30,470 bases of DNA from contig DAIQAV010000002.1 of assembly GCA_036781505.1 (NCBI GenBank), forward strand, positions 1-30,470, given 5' to 3'. The notes under the pieces were generated by a model. The model saw only the letters and a list, made by a program, of their open reading frames with translations, ran no database searches and had not been told where the DNA came from. The DNA is from FEN-680 sp036781505. GTDB lineage: Bacteria; Actinomycetota; Geothermincolia; Fen-727; Anoxymicrobiaceae. Made by a program: the position numbers and the translations under genes. Below, piece by piece: positions 14,896-22,052 of this stretch. Every line of letters starts with the position of its first letter. Positions within the stretch are counted from its first letter, which is position 1.

Positions 14896-15813
14896 TCAGA
14901 CGATCTGCAGGCCGGCCATGGCGCGGCGGCACTGCTCGATCTCGGCCCGGGTCATCCACGACCTCATCGAACGCTGGCTGGCGCAAGGGCTCGGCCGCCC
15001 CAGCTTCGCCGACTTCTCCAGCCACAACGGGTTGTACTCCAGTAGCGCGACCCGGCTGGCGCCGCACGACTTGAGGAAACCGGCGATGGCCTCGAGGTTC
15101 TCCCTGGTGGCGGTGACGCCCGGGACGAGCGGCACCCTGGCCAGCAGCTCCTTCCCCTGACGCTCGCATTCCTGGTGAAGCCGCCTGAAGTTCTCCAGTA
15201 TGCGGGCGTTGGAAACGCCGCACTCGCGGCGATGCAGATCGTCGTCGAAGACCTTGAGGTCGTAGTAGACAGCGCCCGCGCGCGGCAGGATCTCGCGCTC
15301 GAACTCCGAAGCGTCGAACTGCCCGCACGTTTCCACGATCGTGTGGATCCCGCTCTCGGCGAGCCGGGCGAGCAGCCGGGCCAGGAAGCCCATGAACATC
15401 GTCGGCTCGCCCCCCGACATCGTCGCGCCCCCGCCTGAGGTGCGGAAGAACGGCAGGTCCTTTTCGATCTCGGCCGTCACCTCCTGAACCGACATCGGCT
15501 TGCCCACGCGCGAGAGCGCCCCCGAGGGGCAGGCCTCGACGCACTCGAGACACATGTCGCACCTGTCGCGGTCGATGAAGTGCGCCCCGTCGCGCGACAG
15601 TGCGCCGCGCCCGCAGGCGTCCAGGCAGGCGTCGCAGCCCACGCATTCGGCGGGATCGTAAGACATCTCGGCGGCGGTCCTCTTGCTCTCGGGGTTGTGG
15701 CACCACGAGCAGTCGAGCGGGCAACCCTTGAAGAAGACCACGGTGCGAATGCCGGGGCCGTCGTCGAGGGAGTTTCCCTTTATCTCCAGGATGAGCGGCT
15801 CGTCGCGGGACAC
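14896..15813 (-). CDS. Glycyl radical enzyme-activating protein (radical SAM, PflA family)
   Basis: The 305-residue protein is the radical-SAM activase for the adjacent glycyl radical enzyme. The CxxxCxxC cluster motif is C31-P-L-D-C35-S-W-C38. An inserted double ferredoxin domain follows (C57, C60, C63, C67 and C85, C88, C91, C95). SGGEPTMFM then matches the SAM-binding GGE motif. Activases with this extra ferredoxin domain belong to the glycerol dehydratase, choline lyase and hydroxyproline dehydratase group, while PflA itself lacks it. The enzyme reductively cleaves SAM and abstracts a hydrogen from the glycine of its partner. The GTG at 15813 follows GGGAGG. It lies downstream of the glycyl radical enzyme, separated by the 162-bp repeat element. 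Confidence 0.95.
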   Translation of the reverse strand: MSRDEPLILEIKGNSLDDGPGIRTVVFFKGCPLDCSWCHNPESKRTAAEMSYDPAECVGCDACLDACGRGALSRDGAHFIDRDRCDMCLECVEACPSGALSRVGKPMSVQEVTAEIEKDLPFFRTSGGGATMSGGEPTMFMGFLARLLARLAESGIHTIVETCGQFDASEFEREILPRAGAVYYDLKVFDDDLHRRECGVSNARILENFRRLHQECERQGKELLARVPLVPGVTATRENLEAIAGFLKSCGASRVALLEYNPLWLEKSAKLGRPSPCASQRSMRSWMTRAEIEQCRRAMAGLQIV

Positions 15814-15832
15814 CAGTCCTCCCTTCTATGAT

Positions 15833-15855
15833 AAGGGGGCACTATGTGCCCCCTT
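15833..15855. repeat. Perfect ten-pair hairpin AAGGGGGCAC-TAT-GTGCCCCCTT
   Basis: AAGGGGGCAC (15833-15842) and GTGCCCCCTT (15846-15855) are exact complements around a TAT loop. It is 20 bases ahead of the activase start on the minus strand and overlaps the outer end of the inverted-repeat element. The left half also recurs, as AAGGGGGCACTAT, at 15998-16010. The junction could be two element ends meeting, or a terminator-like stem between enzyme and activase. Confidence 0.7.
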
Positions 15856-16007
15856 CTATGGGTACGATGAGCACCGAGAGCGTCCGTGCGCCACGCCCGG
15901 AAAGGCGCGCGACCGAGTCGTACTCGGTGAGTACGGCGAAGGAGCGGAACGTAGCCGGAGTAGATGCAGGGTCGCTCGAATGCCATTGTACTCATGAAAG
16001 GGGGCAC
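15846..16007. mobile_element. 162-bp MITE-like element with terminal inverted repeats
   Basis: The left end (GTGCCCCCTTCTATGGGTAC and on to GAGAGCG at 15882) and the reverse complement of the right end (15973-16007) align over about 36 bases. Ten bases are identical at the tip, with scattered mismatches and a shared GAGCG at the inner end. TAT flanks both sides (15843-15845 and 16008-16010), like a three-base target duplication. The interior holds a perfect hairpin ACCGAGT-CGT-ACTCGGT (15912-15928). No reading frame is evident, so it would be non-autonomous. Alternatively the whole element is one long RNA hairpin between enzyme and activase. Confidence 0.6.
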
Positions 16008-18979
16008 TATATACCGTACTCCGCGCGCTCGATGAGCTCGAGCTGCATGTCCCTGTTGAGCGTCACGAAGTAGGCGTTGTAGCCGGAGATGCGCACCAGC
16101 AGGTTCCTGTAGTTCTCGGGGTGGGCCATCGCATCGCGCAGCATGTCGGTGGTCACCACGTTCATCTGCATCTGCATCCCGCCCAGATCGAAGTATGTCT
16201 TGACGTAGGAGAACATGTGCTCCACCACCTGCTCGTGGCTGTCCGAGGCCGACGGCACCACCTTGACGTTGAACGCGATGTTGTTGTTCAGGTTGTGCAC
16301 GTCCAGGCTTGCCACGTCCCTGATGTTGTCGAGCAGGTTGGGCGAGGCGTTCGGCTCCGGGGTGAGGCCGGGGGTGAAGGCCTTACCCGCCAGGCGCCCG
16401 GACGGCAGCGCGCCGGTGAGGGTGCCGAACGCCACGTGGTTCGACATCGACCAGAACCCGGAGGTGTAGGGTCCTCCGCGGAAGTTCCTGTGCGCGCCGA
16501 AGGTGTCGTGCGCGAACTTCGCGACGCGGTTGGCCATCTCGACCGCCTCCGCGCTGCCCGAGCCGAACAGCGGTACCTTGTGGGTCACCAGCGCGTGCAG
16601 TGCTCCTTCGCCCTCGAAGTTGGCATCCACTGCGCGCTTGAGCTCCGCGAAGCCGATCCTCTCCTCGTCGTAGACGAGCTTCTTGATGACCATCAGGGAG
16701 TCGGTGATGTCGGCGAGCCCGATGCACGCCGCCCCCGATGAGTTGTGCTTTGCGCCGCCCTTGGTCGCGTCCCTGCCCTTCTTCATGCAGTCGTCCTGCA
16801 ACGAGGACAACAGAGGGGTCGGGCGGATGATGCTGTGCGCCTCGCCCAGCATGTTGTTGTACTCCACCGAGTTATCGATGAGGAACCCCAGCTGGGTGGT
16901 GAACGCGCCGAAGAAGTCCTCGAATGTCGCGAAGTCGCCGGCTTCGATGCTCCCCGTCTTCGGTCCCACGTCCCAGTTCATCAGCGGGTGGTGGCCGTCG
17001 TTCATGGCCATCTCCAGGGCCGCGACCATGTTCATCATCATGCAGTTGGTGTGGCCCATATGTTTGCCCGAGAGGGTCGGCTCGACGCAGCCGGTGGCGG
17101 CCCAGTCGCGCAGGTCTTCGGCCGGATAGCCAAACTCCTCGAGCGACTTCATCACCGCCAGGTCGTTGTGCATGGAGGGCGTGGCGGCCGTGATCAGGTT
17201 CACCTCGCATAGACGTTTAAGGTAAGTGTCCGAATTCTTGTCGGGGTTGAACCTCGCGTTCACGTTCGGGTCTCGTATGCCGAGTATCTCGGTCACCTTG
17301 AGCAGGATATAGGTCATGTCGTTGACCGCGTCCTCGCCATCGGGCGTGATCCCGCCGAGCGTTATCGCCTGGTCGGACGACGAGCCTCCGAACAGGTAGT
17401 TCCCTATGTCGGGTATCAGGGGCAGGTGGTCGGTGCATCTCATGTAGAAGCAGCCGACCAGCTCGATGGCGCGCTTGACGTAGGCTTCCCGCTCCTCCGC
17501 GGTCTTCAGCTCATCCATGTCCGCCGCGAAGAACGGCTGGAGCCACTGGTCAATCCGCCCTATGGAGAGCCCGGCGTTGGTGCTCTCCATGTGCAGCCCG
17601 ATCCAGCCCAGCCAGATCGCGTTCAACGCCTCGTCGAGGGTCTGGGCCGGGCCCGCGGGAACTTTGCGCAGTGTCTCCGTCAACCGCTCCAGCTCGGCTC
17701 TGCGCGCGGGATCGCGCTCGGCGGCCGCATCCGCCTCGGCCTGGGAGACCAGGTTGCGAGCGTAGGCAGCCAGCCCCTCCAGGCAGATCTTCATCGCCTC
17801 CAGGGTGTTCTTCTTCTCGGCCGAAGCGCTTGCGTCGGCGGCCAGCTCGGCGTCGATCTCCCCGATTATCCCGTCGGTGCCCAGCCGCAGCAGCTTGGGG
17901 AAGTCCAGGATCGTGTGGGAGAGCGCCGCGGTCTTCCACATGAAGTAGACGGCGAAGCGCTCGTCCAGCCTCTGGGAGAGCGGCTGGTCGTAGGAGCTGC
18001 GCACCCACTCTCGCATGTTGCGCTTCGACCAGAAGGGAAAGACCTTGTGGTGCAGCGTCTCGCGGGTCTCCTCTGATATCTCATAGGGCGAGAGAGGCCT
18101 GTCCCCCGCCGAGACCAGCTCTCCCCATATCATCGTGCCGTGGGTGTCGGGGTATACCACGACGCCGATCTCCTTCGTCGTGGTCGTTCCCGCGAGGAGG
18201 TCGTCCCCGTGGATGATGGGCTTTCGGTTCTCCATCAGGTAGCGGTAGGCCTTCGCCTGCCTCAGCTCCGGGACCCAGGGCTTCCCCTCCCTGTCCATCT
18301 CGAAGCCGTTCTCGAGAAACCAGTCGGTCAAGAGTGACGAGCGCTCGTGGCAGATCGCGGGGCGTCTGGTCATGTGAACGTCGAGGAATTTGACCAGCCT
18401 GGGGAAATCGTCGAGCGAGTAAGAGGCCAGGTAGGGGTCGTCGAGGAACTTCACGCCCTCGTCGACGTTGGTCGCGCTGATACGCTTCTTGTGGCGCTCC
18501 TTCATCTCCGACGCGAGTGCCGGATCGAGGTCGCGCGACTCCCTGGCCAGTAGCTCAACGGCTGCCGCCTTCGATTTGGCGAGCATCTTCTTCTGGGTGC
18601 CGCCAAGCAGCAGGGACAGGTAGTAGTTGAACAGGTTCATGTAGGAGAGGTTCCCCTCCAGCCTGAACCGGTTCTTCAGCAGCAGGTTGAGGACCTCGTT
18701 AGGGGGCAGCCGCAGCATGTCGCGCACCACACCGTCGTCTTTGTAGATCATGGTCACGTCCGCGCCGGCCGGCACGGACGAGCGCACCCGCGCCTTGCCG
18801 TCCTTGAATGAGATCGACTGCTCGACGGTGTTGCGCTCAGTGCGGAAGCCCACGGTGAAGTCGAGCCATGAGTCGTTGGTGCGCATCTCTTTCGTGAGCG
18901 AGGGGCGCAGGTTGAACTCCGCGGCCATGACGCGAAGGAGTCCGTTTGCAAGAAGGTTCGTGGATGAGTGACCGTTCAA
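16007..18979 (-). CDS. Glycyl radical enzyme with N-terminal SCP2-like domain
   Basis: The enzyme has about 990 residues from the TTG at 18979, which follows an AGGAGG; an ATG at 19024 lacks a good site. Residues 14-125 read like an SCP2 lipid-carrier domain: DSWLDFTVGFRTERN, VEQSISFKDGKARV, GADVTMIYKDD, and FRLEGNLSYMNLFNYYLSLLL. The glycyl radical core begins near residue 200. The thiyl-radical cysteine is in GCVEP (C631). The glycine is in RISGYNAYF (G966), 25 residues from the end. GCVEP matches glycerol dehydratase, choline TMA-lyase and hydroxyproline dehydratase; pyruvate formate-lyase has adjacent cysteines instead. The adjacent activase supports function. The substrate is unknown. 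The stop codon TAG shares its last base with the adjacent repeat element. Confidence 0.92.
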   Translation of the reverse strand: MNGHSSTNLLANGLLRVMAAEFNLRPSLTKEMRTNDSWLDFTVGFRTERNTVEQSISFKDGKARVRSSVPAGADVTMIYKDDGVVRDMLRLPPNEVLNLLLKNRFRLEGNLSYMNLFNYYLSLLLGGTQKKMLAKSKAAAVELLARESRDLDPALASEMKERHKKRISATNVDEGVKFLDDPYLASYSLDDFPRLVKFLDVHMTRRPAICHERSSLLTDWFLENGFEMDREGKPWVPELRQAKAYRYLMENRKPIIHGDDLLAGTTTTKEIGVVVYPDTHGTMIWGELVSAGDRPLSPYEISEETRETLHHKVFPFWSKRNMREWVRSSYDQPLSQRLDERFAVYFMWKTAALSHTILDFPKLLRLGTDGIIGEIDAELAADASASAEKKNTLEAMKICLEGLAAYARNLVSQAEADAAAERDPARRAELERLTETLRKVPAGPAQTLDEALNAIWLGWIGLHMESTNAGLSIGRIDQWLQPFFAADMDELKTAEEREAYVKRAIELVGCFYMRCTDHLPLIPDIGNYLFGGSSSDQAITLGGITPDGEDAVNDMTYILLKVTEILGIRDPNVNARFNPDKNSDTYLKRLCEVNLITAATPSMHNDLAVMKSLEEFGYPAEDLRDWAATGCVEPTLSGKHMGHTNCMMMNMVAALEMAMNDGHHPLMNWDVGPKTGSIEAGDFATFEDFFGAFTTQLGFLIDNSVEYNNMLGEAHSIIRPTPLLSSLQDDCMKKGRDATKGGAKHNSSGAACIGLADITDSLMVIKKLVYDEERIGFAELKRAVDANFEGEGALHALVTHKVPLFGSGSAEAVEMANRVAKFAHDTFGAHRNFRGGPYTSGFWSMSNHVAFGTLTGALPSGRLAGKAFTPGLTPEPNASPNLLDNIRDVASLDVHNLNNNIAFNVKVVPSASDSHEQVVEHMFSYVKTYFDLGGMQMQMNVVTTDMLRDAMAHPENYRNLLVRISGYNAYFVTLNRDMQLELIERAEYGI

Positions 18980-19032
18980 GGGGCCTCCTCGACTCGCGCG
19001 TGCTCTAGATCCTACACGTCTCATCTTAATAC

Positions 19033-19725
19033 TTACGCGCCTGGGAGTTTACCTTTTTCGGGCCTTTGTCCCGCCCCCAGGGGACAGGCGAGCAGGCACA
19101 GCCCGCAGGAATGTTTGTGCCCGATGGCCACGCCCAGCTCCTCCATCCGCCGGCTGCAGGCGAAGGCATCGATGACGGCGGCGCGCTCGATGCCGGGGAG
19201 CCAGTCAGCGCCTGAGAGGTAACCCTCGGGGCACGCGTCGATGCAGGCGGTGCACTTGCCGCAGGCCGGGCGTAGCGGCGTCGGGGCCGCGACCACCTCG
19301 AGATCCATCAGGACAGTGAATAGCACCACCCGGGGCCCGTGCCGGGGCGTGACCAGCAGAGAGCACTTGCCTATCCAGCCCAGGCCGGCCAGCGCGGCGG
19401 CGCGCTTTGCGGAGAAGAGCGCGTGAAGGGTATCGGGGTCCTGGCCCCGGGGGACCGTCCAGTGGCGGATGCCGGTCTCATCGAGCACCGCGCCGAGGCG
19501 CTCAATCATCTCGAACCCGCGCTCTCGCGTATCGATCAGCGCGCCGTGAAAGGCGGCCTCGTGGTAGTCTCCGCCGAGAAGCGGGTCCGCCTCGTGCGTC
19601 ACCTGGTAAGCCAGGAACATGCTCGCGGCGCAGGTGAAACCCTCATGGTCTGCGGGGGTCAGACCCCAGCCGTTCATGCCCAGCGTTGCCAGAGTCTCGC
19701 TCACTTTCTCTGTGGTGTCGTCCAT
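19033..19725 (-). CDS. QueG-like double 4Fe-4S protein (shortened)
   Basis: The 230-residue protein contains the epoxyqueuosine reductase hallmark LAGLGWIGKCSLLVTPRHGP followed by FTVLMDLEV. Two cluster motifs come next: C155-G-K-C158-T-A-C161-I-D-A-C165-P, and C207-G-L-C210-L-L-A-C214 with C190 as fourth ligand. QueG proper is about 350 residues and binds cobalamin in its N-terminal half, and most of that region is missing here. I therefore infer an Fe-S electron-transfer or reductase relative, not tRNA modification. The ATG at 19725 has only a weak ribosome site. It lies 53 bases upstream of the glycyl radical enzyme on the same strand and is probably in its operon. A GGGGTCAGACCCC palindrome lies in its coding sequence at 19655-19667. 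Confidence 0.8.
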   Translation of the reverse strand: MDDTTEKVSETLATLGMNGWGLTPADHEGFTCAASMFLAYQVTHEADPLLGGDYHEAAFHGALIDTRERGFEMIERLGAVLDETGIRHWTVPRGQDPDTLHALFSAKRAAALAGLGWIGKCSLLVTPRHGPRVVLFTVLMDLEVVAAPTPLRPACGKCTACIDACPEGYLSGADWLPGIERAAVIDAFACSRRMEELGVAIGHKHSCGLCLLACPLGAGQRPEKGKLPGA

Positions 19726-19801
19726 GCTTTTATGATGGCACAAAGCGGGCCGCCTCGTCGTGTTATAGACTTGTCTTGCTCGACGGCACTGAGAGGTGGA
19801 T

Positions 19802-20773
19802 ATGGAACTCGGGATAGACGAGAAGCTCCTGGCCGACTTCGAGCGGCAGCTCGACCCCAGGCACCCTGAATCGGGCGAGATGGGCGCGCGGGTCCTCGGG
19901 TACGGCGAGATCAGCACGGTCTTCGAGATCGGCCCGGATGAAGGCGGGGGCATCGCCTACAAGCGCATGCCTATCTTCACCAGCGAGGACGAGCTCGAGT
20001 ATTACCGCTGGATATTCCGCGAGTACAACCGGGTGCTGTCGGAGGAAGTGGGCTTGACGCTCCCGCCTTACGGATGCGCTCACGTCGAAGGCGTCTCGGG
20101 AAAGCCCGTGATGTTCCTCGCGCAGCGCAAGCTGGACGAGGCGTCGATCGGCAACAAGGCTATTCACGCGCTGCCTGGCGCTGACGTCAACCGGCTGGTC
20201 AGGCAGGTGCTCCGCGAGCTCGCGAAGGTCTGGCGGTTCAACGCGAACCAGGCCGAGATGGAGTTGGGGATAGACGGCCAGATATCCAACTGGTCGATCG
20301 AGGGGTTCGACGCGGAGTCTAGGGAGTTGCCGGACGAGCCCTCGCTCCTCTACCTGGACACCAGCACCCCGTTCATCAGGCTCGACGGCGCCGAGCAGCT
20401 CGACCCGGATCTCTTCCTGCGCAGCGCGCCCTCGTTCCTGGTGTGGGTGCTGCGGGCGCTCTTCCTCGAAGACGTCATGACGCGGTACTACGACCTGCAC
20501 CTGGTCGCGGTCGACCTGATCGCCAACTTCTACAAGGAGCAGTTGCCTGAGCTCATCCAGGGTCTGGTGGACGAGGCCAACGAGTTCTTCGCCTCGGAGG
20601 CGCCGGAGCTCTGCGTCGAGCCGCTGACCGAGAAGGAGATCAAGTCGTACTACCGCGAGGACGCGCTGATCTGGAGGCTGTACCTCTCGATGAGAAAAAC
20701 CGACCGGTTCATGCGCACCAGGCTCTCGAGGCGCGGGTACCCCCACATACTTCCAGGAAAGATCAAGCGCTAG
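19802..20773 (+). CDS. Hypothetical protein, possibly kinase-like fold
   Basis: The 323-residue protein begins MELGIDEKLLADFERQLDPR and has a glycine-rich turn ARVLGYGEISTVFEI like the P-loop of kinase-like folds. A lysine strand (GIAYKRMPIF) and LLYLDTSTPFIRLDG follow, where an acidic loop would fall. An aminoglycoside-phosphotransferase/choline-kinase-like fold is my reading by eye, and a catalytic HxD motif is not obvious. No signal or membrane segment is present. The ATG follows GAGAGG. It ends ten bases before the class III aminotransferase, with AGGAGG of that gene overlapping its stop, so the two are co-translated. It is divergent from the QueG-like gene. Confidence 0.7.
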   Translation: MELGIDEKLLADFERQLDPRHPESGEMGARVLGYGEISTVFEIGPDEGGGIAYKRMPIFTSEDELEYYRWIFREYNRVLSEEVGLTLPPYGCAHVEGVSGKPVMFLAQRKLDEASIGNKAIHALPGADVNRLVRQVLRELAKVWRFNANQAEMELGIDGQISNWSIEGFDAESRELPDEPSLLYLDTSTPFIRLDGAEQLDPDLFLRSAPSFLVWVLRALFLEDVMTRYYDLHLVAVDLIANFYKEQLPELIQGLVDEANEFFASEAPELCVEPLTEKEIKSYYREDALIWRLYLSMRKTDRFMRTRLSRRGYPHILPGKIKR

Positions 20774-20783
20774 GAGGCTCGAC

Positions 20784-22034
20784 ATGTCCATCATCGGCCA
20801 GGAGGACAGGAAGAAGATCACGGAGCTCTTCGCCAGGCACGTGTCCAGCGGCAAGGTGGAGTTCTTCACCGGCGCGGGCATCGACTTCGTGCTGGGCAAG
20901 CGCGAGGGCGTCTACGTCTACGACATCGGGGGAAAGCGCCTCATCAACTGCAACTCCAACGGCGGTGTGTTCAACCTGGGGCATCGAAACCCGCTGGTGC
21001 TTGCCGCGCTGCGCGAGGCGCTGGAGGAGCTGGACATCGGCACGCACCACACGGTCAGCGAGCACAGGGCGCTGCTGGCGGAGCGCCTGGCGGCGATCTC
21101 CCCCGGCGACATCAACCGCGTGATCTTCGGCGTGAGCGGCGGGGAGGTCGTAGACGCGGCCATCAAGCTCGCGCGCGGGCACACCGGCCGGCCCGGTATC
21201 GTCTCGGCGGAGGGCGCTTACCACGGGCACACCGGCTTCGCGCTGCCGGCGGGACACGAGCAGTACAGCAAGCTTTTTGAGCCTCTCGTCCCCGGCTACA
21301 CTCATGTCCCCTTCGGGGACCTCGCGGCGCTGGACGCGGCGGTCGACGAGAGCACGGCGGCCGTCCTGTTCGAGACCATACCCGCGACGCTCGGCATAGT
21401 CCTGCCGCCCGATGACTTCTACGCGGGCGTTCGGCGCATCTGCGACGAGCGCGGTGCCGTGATGATGATGGACGAGGTGCAGACCGGCCTGGGTCGGTGC
21501 GGCGCATACTGGGGCATAGACACCTACGGGGTGGTGCCGGACGTGATGATCACGGCCAAGGGACTCTCCGGAGGGGTATACCCGATAAGCGCGGTGCTGT
21601 TCAGCGACAGCATGAACCAGTTCTGGCACGACAACCCGTTCATCCACATCTCGACCTTCGGCGGACCCGAGCCGGGCTGCCGCGTCGCCATGAAAGTGCT
21701 GGACATCCTGGAGGACCCGGCGTTCCTGCGCCACGTCGACGAGATGGCGGGCGTGTTCTCAAAGGGCTTTGCGGAGCTCTCCGCGCGGCACCCGGACGTC
21801 GTTGTCGAAGCCAGGCAGAAAGGGCTGTTCATGGGCCTCAAGCTGGCGAACGAGATGTGTGGGCCGCTGATGACCGTCGCCGGCTTCGAGAATGGGATCT
21901 TCACGGTGTATGCCAACAACGACACCTCAGTGAGCCAGATCATCCCGCCGCTGGTCATCGAGAGGCCCGAGGCGGAGCAGGTGCTGGAGTCGCTGGACAA
22001 GATGCTCACCTGGGTCGAGTCCAAGCTCGAGTAG
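20784..22034 (+). CDS. Class III PLP-dependent aminotransferase
   Basis: The 416-residue enzyme belongs to the acetylornithine/4-aminobutyrate aminotransferase superfamily. Visible motifs are YVYDIGGKRLINCNSNGGVF, FGVSGGEVVDAAIKLAR, the SAEGAYHGHT block, MMDEVQTGLGR, and the PLP lysine K259 in MITAKGLSGG. It transfers an amino group between an omega- or alpha-amino substrate and a keto acid, and substrate choice cannot be read here. The N-terminus (FFTGAGIDFVLGKREGVYVY) fits the family length. AGGAGG is six bases before the ATG and overlaps the stop of the kinase-like gene. The unusual pairing with a kinase-like protein may point to a small dedicated pathway. It converges with the acyl-CoA dehydrogenase gene, only 18 bases away. 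Confidence 0.92.
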   Translation: MSIIGQEDRKKITELFARHVSSGKVEFFTGAGIDFVLGKREGVYVYDIGGKRLINCNSNGGVFNLGHRNPLVLAALREALEELDIGTHHTVSEHRALLAERLAAISPGDINRVIFGVSGGEVVDAAIKLARGHTGRPGIVSAEGAYHGHTGFALPAGHEQYSKLFEPLVPGYTHVPFGDLAALDAAVDESTAAVLFETIPATLGIVLPPDDFYAGVRRICDERGAVMMMDEVQTGLGRCGAYWGIDTYGVVPDVMITAKGLSGGVYPISAVLFSDSMNQFWHDNPFIHISTFGGPEPGCRVAMKVLDILEDPAFLRHVDEMAGVFSKGFAELSARHPDVVVEARQKGLFMGLKLANEMCGPLMTVAGFENGIFTVYANNDTSVSQIIPPLVIERPEAEQVLESLDKMLTWVESKLE

Positions 22035-22052
22035 GTACAGTAGAAACCGGGG

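Noticed and set aside
15846..16007. tRNA or known riboswitch in the gap between glycyl radical enzyme and activase
   Set aside because: No cloverleaf, no CCA end, and no recognised riboswitch core. The symmetry is that of terminal inverted repeats.
19763..20899. A 378-residue minus-strand reading over the kinase-like and aminotransferase genes
   Set aside because: Arg/Leu/Val-rich shadow with no motif, overlapping two well-supported plus-strand genes.
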